From contig NZ_JACHGP010000024.1 of the NCBI RefSeq assembly GCF_014202335.1, positions 50,454 to 114,453 of the forward strand: a stretch of 64,000 nucleotides of DNA, read 5' to 3'. Source of the stretch: Mycobacterium sp. AZCC_0083 (GTDB lineage: Bacteria > Actinomycetota > Actinomycetes > Mycobacteriales > Mycobacteriaceae). Below, piece by piece: positions 43,178-51,845 of the stretch. The first letter of the stretch is position 1; each line of letters starts with the position of its first letter. The position numbers and the translations under genes are program-made. The notes under the pieces are model-generated. The model did not search any database. It saw nothing but the letters and a program-made list of their open reading frames with translations, and had not been told where the DNA came from.

Positions 43178-46100
43178 ATGCCGACGCCCAAAGGACGCCA
43201 ACATGACCCGGCGCTCGATGAATTGGACTTCACAACGGGCCAGGCCTATCTGACCGGTTCGGATATCCTGTTGAGACTGCCCGTGATTCAGCGCAAGCTC
43301 GATGCGGCCGCCGGCCACAACACAGCCGGTTATGTCACGGGCTATCCAGGATCGCCGCTGAGTGGACTTGATTCGCTGCTACGGCGGGAGCGTTCACGAC
43401 TGAAGACCCTCGGCGTCGAGTTCAACCCTGCGATCAACGAAGACCTTGCAGCGACTGCGATCTGGGGCACGCAAAACCTCGATACCGGCGGCGTCGGTAG
43501 CCGCCTCGACGGCGTCTTCGGCATGTGGTACGGGAAGGGGCCGGGCGTCGAACGATCAACGGACGCGATGCGGACTGCGAACTACTTCGGAACCTCGCGC
43601 CTTGGTGGAGCGCTTGCACTCGCGGGCGACGATCACGAGGCCCGAAGCACTGTGACGGCACAGCAAAGCGAGCCCCTGTTCATGCACATGGGCATGCCCA
43701 TCCTGAGCCCCTCCACACTCCAGGAGTTCCTGACGTTCGGCTTGGCCGGCTGGGCACTGTCGCGCTACAGCAAGCTATGGGTAGGCATGATCTGCCTCAA
43801 CGACCTGGTGGACGCCGCCGCGACAATCGATCTGAGCCAGATCCCCGGATTCTCCGTTCCTGATGGCCACGAACCGCCACCCATCCAGTTGCGCAAGGGC
43901 CTGCTCGAAATCGAGGAAGACATCCGCCTTCGGCGTATTCCGGCGGTTGGCCGGTTCGCCAGGGCCAACGGACTCAACCAGATCGCAGTCGGCGGAACCA
44001 ATCGCCGGCTGGGTATTGCCGTTGCCGGCAAGGCGTATCTGGATGTCATCGATGCCCTAGCTCATCTCGGCATCGACGAGGACCGTGCCGCACGAGCCGG
44101 TGTCAGCGTCTACAAGCTCGGACTCGTATGGCCGATCGAAGAAAGCGGCGCGCTCGATTTCATGCGCGGCCTGGACGAAGTCATCGTCGTCGAGGCCAAG
44201 CACCCGATCATCGAAGACCAGCTGAACAGGCTGGCCAATCGGCTGTCCGCTACGGAGAGGCCGCTGATCGTCGGGAAGACAGACGAACGCGGCGCGCCCC
44301 TCGTTCCGGAACTCAGCGGCTTGAACGCCCGGATCGTCGCCTCTGCGCTGCGCAGGCGGTTCGGCCGATACGACATCGATACCGCGCCGGACAAGACGCC
44401 GGCCATGGATCTGCGCAACTTGAGCCTTACCCCGGTCGGCGGAGCACTGGTCCGGGCGGCGGGGTTCTGCTCGGGCTGCCCGCACAGCACCTCCATGCGG
44501 GTGCCCGACGGCCATATGAACTTGGGCGGCACCGGTTGTCACGCGATGGCCACCATGAGTGAGATGGACGGCCGCCAGACCGAGATCCTGCATCACATGG
44601 GTGGGGAAGGCGCCATGTGGGTCGGTATGTCGCCCTTCACCGATCGCACTCACATGTTCCAGAACGTCGGCGACGGCACGTTCTCTCATTCGGGTTCGAT
44701 GGGCGTGCGCGCCGCTGTCGCCGCGGGTGTCAACATCACGTTCAAGGTTCTGGTGAACGGGTTCATCGCGATGACGGGCGGGCAGGACATTCCCGGCCAG
44801 CTCGACACGCCGACGATCTGCCGCATCGTGATGGCCGAAGGTGCATCAAAGGTTGTCGTGGTCACCGAGGACACACGTCGAGTCCGCAAGCGCGGCAACC
44901 TTCCTCGTGGGGTACGTGTCGAGCATCGCAAGAAGTTGCTCAACGTCGAGACCGAGTTGGCCAAGGTCCCAGGCGTGACCGTGCTGGTATACGACCAAGA
45001 GTGCGCAGCCGAGTTGCGCCGTCACCGCAAGCGCGGCCGCGCCGTCGACCCGGACAAGCGCGCCTATATCAACCCCGACGTGTGTGAAGGCTGCGGCGAT
45101 TGCAATTCGACGTCGAACTGCATTTCCGTGGAACCGCTCGATACTCCGTTGGGCCGGAAGCGCCGGATCGACCAGTCCTCTTGCAACAAGGATTTCAGCT
45201 GTGTCGACGGGTACTGCCCGAGCTTCGTGACGCTTTACGGCGCGACACCGCGAGTGCGTCGAATCGTGGGCATTGAGGCGCTCGACACCGTTTCCGCGAT
45301 TCCAGATCCCGTCCTCGCAGGCGATGATCAAGAGACCTACGACATCGTCGTCGGCGGAATCGGAGGCAGCGGCGTGCTGACCATTGGTGCGATCCTGGGC
45401 CGTGCTGCATTCGTCGAGGGGCGGTTCGTCTCGGTTCTCAACGAGACTGGGATGGCACAGAAGAATGGCAGCGTGCAGAGCCATGTCAGGATCAGCTCGC
45501 AAGCCCACGCCCTGCTCTCACCGCGGATCGCACCCGGGTCCGCCGATCTGATCATCGGCGGAGACATCGTGGTGGCCGCTGCGCAGGCGACGCTGGATTT
45601 GTACGACACTGCACGCGCCTGCGCGGTCGTGAATCGGGATGTCAAGCCGACGGTCGCGTTCGCCGACAACCCTGATCTGAACCTGGGTGACGAGCAGATG
45701 GTGCAGACACTGCGGGCGGCCACCGGCGGCCGGCTTGATCTGGTCGATGCCAACGAGCTGGCGATCGGCGCGCTGGGCGATGAGATCTACTCCAACGTGC
45801 TGTTGATCGGATTTGCTGCACAACGAGGTCGACTTCCGGTCAGCGTCAAGGCCATTGAAGAGGCAATCGAGCTCAACGGGGTCAGCGTTGAGAAGAATCT
45901 GCAGGCGTTGCGGCTGGGGCGGCTGCTTGCGGTTGGAGACGGTTCGGTCGGTCAGTTGCTCTCCGGCCCCGCGGCGTCTGGGACCGACGACGAGCCATCC
46001 GTTGCGCAAATCGTCGACGACCGTGCCGAACGGCTGGCGACATACCAAAGCCTTGGTTACGCCAGCAGTTACCGAGTTTTCGTCGACGAGGTCCGGACCG

Positions 46101-46645
46101 CCGAGCAGCGCATCGGGCGCGTGGATGGCGAGCTGGGCAGGGCCGTTGCAACCTACCTGTTCAAGCTGATGGCGTACAAGGATGAGTACGAGGTGGCGCG
46201 GATGTACAAGGATCCCGCATTCAAGAGACGACTGCACGAGGAGTTCGATGGCGACTTCCGCATCGCGGTGAACCTGGCGCCACAGCTGTTCAACGCACGC
46301 GATCCGTTGACCGGCCGGGCACGAAAGTTTGAAATTCCATTCGGGTTGATCGAACCCGCGTTCACCGTGCTTTCGGCGCTCCGCCGCGTCCGTGGAACTC
46401 CGCTGGACGTCTTCGGAAAGACCAAGCACCGGCGCGAGGAACGACGGCGCATCGGGGACTACCAGCGTGAGATCTTGGGACTGTTGGAACAACTCAGTGA
46501 TGACAACTATGACGCCGCTGTCCGGATCGCGTCGATGCCCGAAGCGGTCCGTGGCTACGACTCGGTCAAGGACGAGTCGGCCCAGCGGGCGCTGCAACTG
46601 CAGCAGGCCCACCTGAATGAGTTCGCCGAGGCGTCGCCGTCATGA
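43178..46645 (+). CDS. Fused 2-oxoacid (indolepyruvate-type):ferredoxin oxidoreductase
   Basis: A 1155-residue single-chain enzyme combining alpha (IorA) and gamma (IorB) modules. The N-terminal pyrimidine domain has G-Y-P-G-S-P and the ThDP-binding part near residue 430 has C-S-G-C-P-H-S-T. An iron-sulfur segment V-C-E-G-C-G-D-C follows near 634, and the gamma domain begins near 721 with V-G-G-I-G-G-S-G-V. It would convert a 2-oxoacid plus CoA to acyl-CoA and CO2 while reducing ferredoxin. The start at ATG 43178 lacks an obvious ribosome site, and an upstream TTG at 43118 is possible. Its stop overlaps the FMN oxidase start, so the two are coupled. Confidence 0.87.
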   Translation: MPTPKGRQHDPALDELDFTTGQAYLTGSDILLRLPVIQRKLDAAAGHNTAGYVTGYPGSPLSGLDSLLRRERSRLKTLGVEFNPAINEDLAATAIWGTQNLDTGGVGSRLDGVFGMWYGKGPGVERSTDAMRTANYFGTSRLGGALALAGDDHEARSTVTAQQSEPLFMHMGMPILSPSTLQEFLTFGLAGWALSRYSKLWVGMICLNDLVDAAATIDLSQIPGFSVPDGHEPPPIQLRKGLLEIEEDIRLRRIPAVGRFARANGLNQIAVGGTNRRLGIAVAGKAYLDVIDALAHLGIDEDRAARAGVSVYKLGLVWPIEESGALDFMRGLDEVIVVEAKHPIIEDQLNRLANRLSATERPLIVGKTDERGAPLVPELSGLNARIVASALRRRFGRYDIDTAPDKTPAMDLRNLSLTPVGGALVRAAGFCSGCPHSTSMRVPDGHMNLGGTGCHAMATMSEMDGRQTEILHHMGGEGAMWVGMSPFTDRTHMFQNVGDGTFSHSGSMGVRAAVAAGVNITFKVLVNGFIAMTGGQDIPGQLDTPTICRIVMAEGASKVVVVTEDTRRVRKRGNLPRGVRVEHRKKLLNVETELAKVPGVTVLVYDQECAAELRRHRKRGRAVDPDKRAYINPDVCEGCGDCNSTSNCISVEPLDTPLGRKRRIDQSSCNKDFSCVDGYCPSFVTLYGATPRVRRIVGIEALDTVSAIPDPVLAGDDQETYDIVVGGIGGSGVLTIGAILGRAAFVEGRFVSVLNETGMAQKNGSVQSHVRISSQAHALLSPRIAPGSADLIIGGDIVVAAAQATLDLYDTARACAVVNRDVKPTVAFADNPDLNLGDEQMVQTLRAATGGRLDLVDANELAIGALGDEIYSNVLLIGFAAQRGRLPVSVKAIEEAIELNGVSVEKNLQALRLGRLLAVGDGSVGQLLSGPAASGTDDEPSVAQIVDDRAERLATYQSLGYASSYRVFVDEVRTAEQRIGRVDGELGRAVATYLFKLMAYKDEYEVARMYKDPAFKRRLHEEFDGDFRIAVNLAPQLFNARDPLTGRARKFEIPFGLIEPAFTVLSALRRVRGTPLDVFGKTKHRREERRRIGDYQREILGLLEQLSDDNYDAAVRIASMPEAVRGYDSVKDESAQRALQLQQAHLNEFAEASPS

Positions 46646-47787
46646 CCGACCGGCCGGTGACGATCGAGGATTACCGACGGATCGCACAACGCCGACTCCC
46701 GAAGTTCGTCTTCGACTACGCCGACGGTGCCGCAGGCGACGAGACGACGATGCATCTAAACCGGGCGGCGTTCGCGCAGCTGCGCCTGCATCCTCGCCAG
46801 CAGGTCGATGTGAGCAAACGCTCCATGGAGACAACGGTTTTGGGCCGTCGCTTGTCGATGCCGCTGCTGTTGGCACCCACCGGCTTGCAGCGACTCGTGC
46901 ACCGCCGGGCCGATCTCGAAGTCGCAAGAGCCGCCGGCCAAGCCGACATCCCGTTCGTGGTCAGTGCATCGACCGCCTTCACCGTTGAGGAGATCGCCGA
47001 CGCCGGTTCTGGGGACCTGTGGCTGCAGGTCTACCCCTGGCGTGACCGCAAGGCCCTCGAGCACGTGATATCCCGCGCGATCGCGGCTGGGTATTCAACG
47101 TTGGTCGTCACCGTCGACGTGCCACTTCTCGGCCGACGGGAACGAGACCTGCGCAACGGCATGAGCATCCCGCCGCGAATCACACCCCGCAACGTCTATC
47201 AGGGTGCCCGTCATCCGGGTTGGGTCACGCATCTCGTCAGAGGACCGGAGATCACCTTCGTCAACTTCAAGGATCTAGCCCCTGGCGCCAAGGGAATGGC
47301 ACTGATGCAATGGGTCAACGACGAACTCACCAACCCTGCCGCGGAGTGGAGCGAACTGCAGTGGCTGCGCCGGCTGTGGCCCGGGCCTCTCGTCGTGAAA
47401 GGCGTTCTGACGGTGGACGATGCACGGGCGGCTGTTCGTGAGGGGGCGGACGCGATAGTGGTGTCGAATCACGGCGGGCGGCAACTGGACGACACTCCTG
47501 CGACCGCTGAAGTGCTGCCGCAAGTGGTCGAGGCAATCGGCGACAGCGCCGAGGTACTCGTCGATGGTGGCGTGCGGCGTGGCAGCGACATCCTCAAGGC
47601 GCTGGCACTGGGTGCGCGTGCGGTGCTGGTGGGCCGACCGTATTGGTGGGGGCTGGCTGCGGGCGGTGCTCGCGGTGTCAGTGGTGTGATCGACGTGTTC
47701 CGTACGGAACTCGACATGGCGATGGCGTTGTCGGGGCGGCCAACAATCGATTCCATCGGTACTGACCTGCTACATCCCGACGGATAG
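46642..47787 (+). CDS. FMN-dependent 2-hydroxyacid oxidase/dehydrogenase
   Basis: A 381-residue TIM-barrel flavoenzyme of the lactate oxidase/mandelate dehydrogenase/glycolate oxidase family. The catalytic-base motif S-N-H-G-G-R-Q-L-D, the D-G-G-V-R-R-G phosphate-binding loop and the G-R-P-Y-W-W-G segment are present. It converts a 2-hydroxyacid to a 2-oxoacid. The following logic is inferred: its product would feed the 2-oxoacid:ferredoxin oxidoreductase encoded just before, or the ThDP enzyme at 29718. The start overlaps the previous stop (ATGA). Confidence 0.91.
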   Translation: MTDRPVTIEDYRRIAQRRLPKFVFDYADGAAGDETTMHLNRAAFAQLRLHPRQQVDVSKRSMETTVLGRRLSMPLLLAPTGLQRLVHRRADLEVARAAGQADIPFVVSASTAFTVEEIADAGSGDLWLQVYPWRDRKALEHVISRAIAAGYSTLVVTVDVPLLGRRERDLRNGMSIPPRITPRNVYQGARHPGWVTHLVRGPEITFVNFKDLAPGAKGMALMQWVNDELTNPAAEWSELQWLRRLWPGPLVVKGVLTVDDARAAVREGADAIVVSNHGGRQLDDTPATAEVLPQVVEAIGDSAEVLVDGGVRRGSDILKALALGARAVLVGRPYWWGLAAGGARGVSGVIDVFRTELDMAMALSGRPTIDSIGTDLLHPDG

Positions 47788-47813
47788 CGCCTCGCGGCAG
47801 CACTAGGGAGTCG

Positions 47814-48623
47814 TCACTGCGGCGGCGCGAAGTCCTTGAGCAGACGTAGACCGCCCTCCGACGGAGACTCCGGGTCGGCGTGCAAGGTGATCAGGAACTG
47901 ATCCGGGCAGCTTTCGGGCTGGAAGCGATGAAAGTGCAGGTCCAACGCCCCAACAGCGGGATGCTCCAGCAGCAGATCGCCGACACCGCTCGGTGTCGCC
48001 ATGGCCTCCCATGCGAGTTGGAAGCGCGGTCGTCTCATCGAGATCTCGATGACCATCCGGATCCAGGACGTGTCGTTCCAGTGTGTGGAAGACAGCTGCT
48101 TTGCCCATGCCGCGGTCACTTCGTCGACTTCTTCCACGTTGCGGATCATGTCGTAGGCGTCGGGATCGAGGTACATCTCGCGCAGTACGTTTGCCCCCTG
48201 ATCGAACATCGGTGACAGGGCCTTGGCGATGGGGTTCGAGGCGAGCACGTTGAATCGGGTGTCGCAAACAAAGGACGCGGTCATTGGCCAGCTCTGTAGC
48301 AGCGTATGCAGACTGGGATGGACTCCTAGGCGAGCGCCCTGCTGCGCTGCGTCGACCAGCGCAATCAGCGCCGCGGCCTCTTCGCTGGTCAGCTCGAGAA
48401 GATCGACTAGGCCGTACAGGACCGACTCGCAGGGGTGCTCACGGCCACCTTCGAGCCGGTCGTAGTCGCTCAAACTCAGTCCGAGCGCCGAGGCAACATC
48501 CGAGCGGTGGTCCAAATCGGCGGCCATCCGCTGTCGCTCGTCGGGCAAGGCAATCAGTTCTGGACGCAACAACTGGCGTTTGAGACGGATGTAACCCGCT
48601 AAGTCGGGACCGAATTCCTCCAT
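47814..48623 (-). CDS. XRE/MmyB-type transcriptional regulator
   Basis: A 269-residue regulator with an N-terminal XRE helix-turn-helix (S-A-L-G-L-S-L-S-D-Y-D-R-L-E-G-G-R-E-H) and the MmyB-like C-terminal PAS-type domain (S-W-P-M-T-A-S-F-V-C-D-T-R-F-N-V-L-A-S-N-P, N-V-L-R-E-M-Y-L-D-P-D-A). It lies opposite to and inside the island, convergent with the FMN oxidase and divergent from the SDR at 48935. The region in between holds the island's operator at 48864-48881. The regulator could add a second layer of control. It is unlike the XRE gene at 7269 in length and detail. Confidence 0.85.
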   Translation of the reverse strand: MEEFGPDLAGYIRLKRQLLRPELIALPDERQRMAADLDHRSDVASALGLSLSDYDRLEGGREHPCESVLYGLVDLLELTSEEAAALIALVDAAQQGARLGVHPSLHTLLQSWPMTASFVCDTRFNVLASNPIAKALSPMFDQGANVLREMYLDPDAYDMIRNVEEVDEVTAAWAKQLSSTHWNDTSWIRMVIEISMRRPRFQLAWEAMATPSGVGDLLLEHPAVGALDLHFHRFQPESCPDQFLITLHADPESPSEGGLRLLKDFAPPQ

Positions 48624-48863
48624 CGCGACCTCCGTTGTCGTGCACGTAGGAACAGCCGCACCATGTGCGATGTACCACAGTGCGGCAGCACCGTGCTGAG
48701 AGTCAAGTGACGGATGTTGGGGGAACCCAGCAATCCCGTCCCCCGATCCCGCGCCTTGGCGACATGTCCCTCGACCTGCATCGCGTGCACTGACGAGGTC
48801 GGTGTCCCAAGCGTGCGGTCGAGCACGGTCAGGGCCTTATCCCACACGGTGCTTGTATGCATC

Positions 48864-48881
48864 CCATATCCCGTATACCGT
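48864..48881. promoter_or_regulatory. GntR-type operator (reverse orientation)
   Basis: CCATATCCCGTATACCGT lies 53 bp before the SDR start at 48935. On the other strand it reads ACGGTATACGGGATATGG, which matches the island motif. Confidence 0.74.
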
Positions 48882-48934
48882 TTTAGGTCACAGTGTGCAT
48901 TGAAGGATCCGGCCGTACTGATGAGGAGGGTGAA

Positions 48935-49765
48935 GTGCGCGAGAACGTCACCGTCATCATCGGAAACGGGGGAATGGGCCGCGCAATCGGTCGTCGGCTC
49001 GGGGCGGACGCGAAGCTGCTGATCGCCGATCTGTCCAAGGAATCGCTCGATGACACCGTCGGAAAGCTCGTCTCGGATGGCTTCGACGCCACCGCCCAGC
49101 CAACCGACGTGACCTCACCCGAGTCGATGGCCGCGCTCGCAGGCGCCGCCGCAGCGCTTGGCCCGGTCACCCGGATCATCCACACCGCGGGAGTGTCACC
49201 CGCGCAAGCCCCGATTCAGGCGATCCTGTTCGTCGATGTTCTCGGACCCGCATTCATGCTGGAAGAGTTCGTCGGACACGTACAGCGTGGTGCAGCCGCC
49301 GTCGTGATAGCCAGCAACGTGGGCCATATGTTTCCGGGGTTGTCACCGGAAGACGAGCGGGCCGTCAGTACCATTCCAGCTCGGGAGCTGGCGACGTCGC
49401 GCTTGCTCGATGCCAGTCGGTACGAAGACCGCGCGACCGCTTATGTGTTCGCCAAGCGAGCGGCCCAACTGAGGGTCCGGGCCGCGTCACTGCCGTGGGG
49501 CGAGCGAGGGGCCCGGGTCAACTCGGTCAGTCCCGGCGTCATCGCGACTCCGATGGGTCACGCCGAACTCGTGGGCAGCGACCAACGGTTGGTGCACCAG
49601 CTGATCGCCAGCTCGCCGGCAGGTCGATTGGGCACCGCCGAGGAGATTGCTGCGGCAGTCGAGTTCCTACTCAGTCCATCGGCCTCGTTCGTCACAGGCG
49701 CCGATCTGGTGGTCGATGGCGGTGCGATGGCGGCCATCTCGACTGCAGCGCCGCCGGGCGAATAG
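48935..49765 (+). CDS. SDR family oxidoreductase
   Basis: A 276-residue SDR with a short cofactor motif G-N-G-G-M-G and catalytic Y-V-F-A-K; the usual N-N-A-G region is T-A-G-V-S. GTG 48935 is preceded by a strong GAGGAGGG. The active-site tyrosine is preceded by an E-D-R-A-T-A loop longer than in the neighbouring SDRs. It is followed 66 bp later by another SDR, and the pair is under the operator at 48864. Confidence 0.87.
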   Translation: MRENVTVIIGNGGMGRAIGRRLGADAKLLIADLSKESLDDTVGKLVSDGFDATAQPTDVTSPESMAALAGAAAALGPVTRIIHTAGVSPAQAPIQAILFVDVLGPAFMLEEFVGHVQRGAAAVVIASNVGHMFPGLSPEDERAVSTIPARELATSRLLDASRYEDRATAYVFAKRAAQLRVRAASLPWGERGARVNSVSPGVIATPMGHAELVGSDQRLVHQLIASSPAGRLGTAEEIAAAVEFLLSPSASFVTGADLVVDGGAMAAISTAAPPGE

Positions 49766-49831
49766 TCAATCTCCCGTAGATCGCACCGAATGTGCTTGCC
49801 ACCGAATCTAACTCGAAAGGGAGCCACCTTC

Positions 49832-50605
49832 ATGCAATTCAGCAGTGAACACCATACCGGCAGCGACGCCCGATTCGCGGGGCGCACGATCATCGTGACC
49901 GGGGCGGGCGCCGGCATCGGGAGGGCGACCGTGCTGGCCCTGATCGCCAACGGTGCCACGGTCATCGCTGCCGACTTGTCGACGGACCGACTGCAGTCGC
50001 TCAGTGAAGAGGCGGGAACCGACCGGCTACACGCGGTTGCGGGAGACCTCACCGACGACGGGGCCGTCGACCGCGTCGTCGCCAGCGCAGGCGATCGGAT
50101 TGACGGGGTCGCAAGTGTTGCAGGCATTTTCGACGGCTGGCTGCCACCCGGCGAGGTGGACGACAAGACCTGGGACAACGTGATGGAGCTGAACGTCACG
50201 GTGCCGATGCGGCTGACGCGCGCGGTGCTGCCGACGATGATCCGTGCGGGTAAGGGGGCACTCGTGTTTACCTCGTCCGAGGCTGGGCTGCGCTCATCGG
50301 TCTCTGGTGCTGCCTACACGACCTCAAAACATGCCCTCCATGGGTTCGTGAAGTCGGTGGCCTACTACTACGGCCCGACGGGCGTGCGGTCCAACGCGGT
50401 CGCACCGGGTGCGGTTCAGACGGCGATGGACATCGAATTCAGGTCCAAATTCGCGAAGGAGCGGGCCGCCACCGCGATCGCCACGGCAACCCAGGTCGTG
50501 GAGCCCGAGGTTGTCACCCGAGCGATGTTGTGGCTGTTGTCGGACGACTCTGACAACGTCAACGGCGTGATCATGCCGACTGACAATGGCTGGAGCACAT
50601 TCTGA
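49832..50605 (+). CDS. SDR family oxidoreductase
   Basis: A 257-residue classical SDR with T-G-A-G-A-G-I-G, an A-G-I-F strand in place of N-N-A-G, and catalytic Y-T-T-S-K. ATG 49832 follows AAAGGGA. A P-T-D-N-G-W tail replaces the common V-D-G-G. It is in the same unit as the SDR at 48935 and immediately before the mce promoter region, so it may process a product delivered to or by the Mce system. The substrate is unknown. Confidence 0.88.
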   Translation: MQFSSEHHTGSDARFAGRTIIVTGAGAGIGRATVLALIANGATVIAADLSTDRLQSLSEEAGTDRLHAVAGDLTDDGAVDRVVASAGDRIDGVASVAGIFDGWLPPGEVDDKTWDNVMELNVTVPMRLTRAVLPTMIRAGKGALVFTSSEAGLRSSVSGAAYTTSKHALHGFVKSVAYYYGPTGVRSNAVAPGAVQTAMDIEFRSKFAKERAATAIATATQVVEPEVVTRAMLWLLSDDSDNVNGVIMPTDNGWSTF

Positions 50606-51068
50606 GAAACCAGGTGTGCGCGACTTGTTCTATTTGACAAGGCCTTTCGCCCAGTCGTATGTCGGAGCTGCCGGTGGGCGCGCTCCTCGCGATGTCGACG
50701 ACGATGCGTTTGCGCGACAGTTCGAGCCCGGGCAAGAGGAGCTCTGGGTGTTGATCGACGTGTTGCCGCGCCCGCGCGAGATGACAGATCCGACGGCGTA
50801 CCGATGTCGGACGCGACCTGCTTGGCGGGCTCGAATACGAGTGGTTGTCCTTTCGCATTTTGAGGGATACGGTATACGGATATTACGTATACGAAACGGA
50901 CGCGTAGAGACGTGACCCCTGAGAGGGAGGTGTTGTGCACATCGCCGGATCGGCCGGTCGGTCAACTCGGGTGGCGAACCTGCGCCCATGGCCGTTTCCC
51001 ATGTCCACGCACGTGACGTCTCTTACCGGACACGCGGGCCACCGACCTGCCCGGCGAACGGAGCACTG
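50606..51068. other. Intergenic region before the mce operon
   Basis: About 460 bp. A 109-codon frame (50586-50915) overlaps the SDR stop but matches nothing I recognise and has no ribosome site, so it is not called as a gene. The right part contains the double operator at 50864-50896 and the yrbE promoter. Confidence 0.5.
50864..50896. promoter_or_regulatory. GntR-type operator, double site upstream of the mce operon
   Basis: GGGATACGGTATACGGA is followed a few bases later by ATTACGTATACGAAACG. The first is an excellent match to the motif, the second a half site with CGTATACG. They lie about 175 bp before yrbEA and are the evidence that mce transcription belongs to the island regulon. Confidence 0.78.
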
Positions 51069-51845
51069 ATGGCGCTCTCCGCTGGCGCAACCACACCGCT
51101 GCGCTCGCTTGGCGAATTCTTCCGAATGTCCTGGGAGACACTCACACTCATTCCGCGGAGACCGTTTGCTTGGCGCGAATTCCTGTTGCAGTCATGGTTC
51201 GTGGCACGCGTGGCCCTGCTCCCGACCTTGCTGCTGGCGATCCCGTTCACCGTGTTGGCGGTGTTCATGTTCAACATCCTGCTCTCCGAGTTCGGTGCTG
51301 CCGACTACTCCGGCGTCGGCGCCGGCGAGGGTGGGGTGACCCAGATCGGCCCGATCGTGACGGTGCTGGTGATCTCGGGAGCCGGCGCCACGGCCATGTG
51401 CGCAGATCTGGGTGCGCGCACGATCCGAGAGGAACTCGACGCGCTGCGCGTCATGGGTGTCAATCCAATCCAGTCGCTGGTCGTACCGCGTGTCCTTGCA
51501 GCAACATTCGTCGCGGTCCTGCTGTCGTCGTTGGTGATCCTCGTCGGTATCACGGGTGGATTCTTCTTCTCGGTGTTCTTTCAAGACGTCAGTGCCGGGG
51601 CGTACGTGTCGTCCCTGACGTTCATCACCGGAATCAGCAAAGTCATCGTCGCGTGGATCAAGGCCGCGCTGTTCGGACTGGCCGCCGGCCTCATCGCGTG
51701 CTACAAGGGCATGTCGGTCGGAGGCGGTCCGGCCGGTGTTGGGAACGCGGTCAACGAAACTGTCGTCTACACATTCGTTGCGCTGTTCGCGATCAACATC
51801 ATCGCCACCGCCGTGAGTGTGTCGACCGTCGGAGCCATCGGATGA
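51069..51845 (+). CDS. yrbEA: YrbE-type (MlaE-like) ABC transporter permease A of the mce operon
   Basis: A 258-residue integral-membrane permease. About five hydrophobic segments are seen (residues 44-70, 95-115, 145-170, 185-205, 230-252). The conserved cytoplasmic loop A-D-L-G-A-R-T-I-R-E-E-L-D-A-L-R-V-M-G is the E-loop that contacts the ATPase. ATG 51069 is the first of the operon, behind a long leader, and the stop overlaps yrbEB by 4 bp. Like other Mce systems it should pair with the MceG (Mkl) ATPase, which is not in this window. It is the inner-membrane part of lipid import. Confidence 0.93.
   Translation: MALSAGATTPLRSLGEFFRMSWETLTLIPRRPFAWREFLLQSWFVARVALLPTLLLAIPFTVLAVFMFNILLSEFGAADYSGVGAGEGGVTQIGPIVTVLVISGAGATAMCADLGARTIREELDALRVMGVNPIQSLVVPRVLAATFVAVLLSSLVILVGITGGFFFSVFFQDVSAGAYVSSLTFITGISKVIVAWIKAALFGLAAGLIACYKGMSVGGGPAGVGNAVNETVVYTFVALFAINIIATAVSVSTVGAIG

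Noticed and set aside
50586..50915. 109-codon frame overlapping the SDR stop before the mce operon
   Set aside because: No ribosome site, no recognisable family, and the regulon operator lies within its 3' end.
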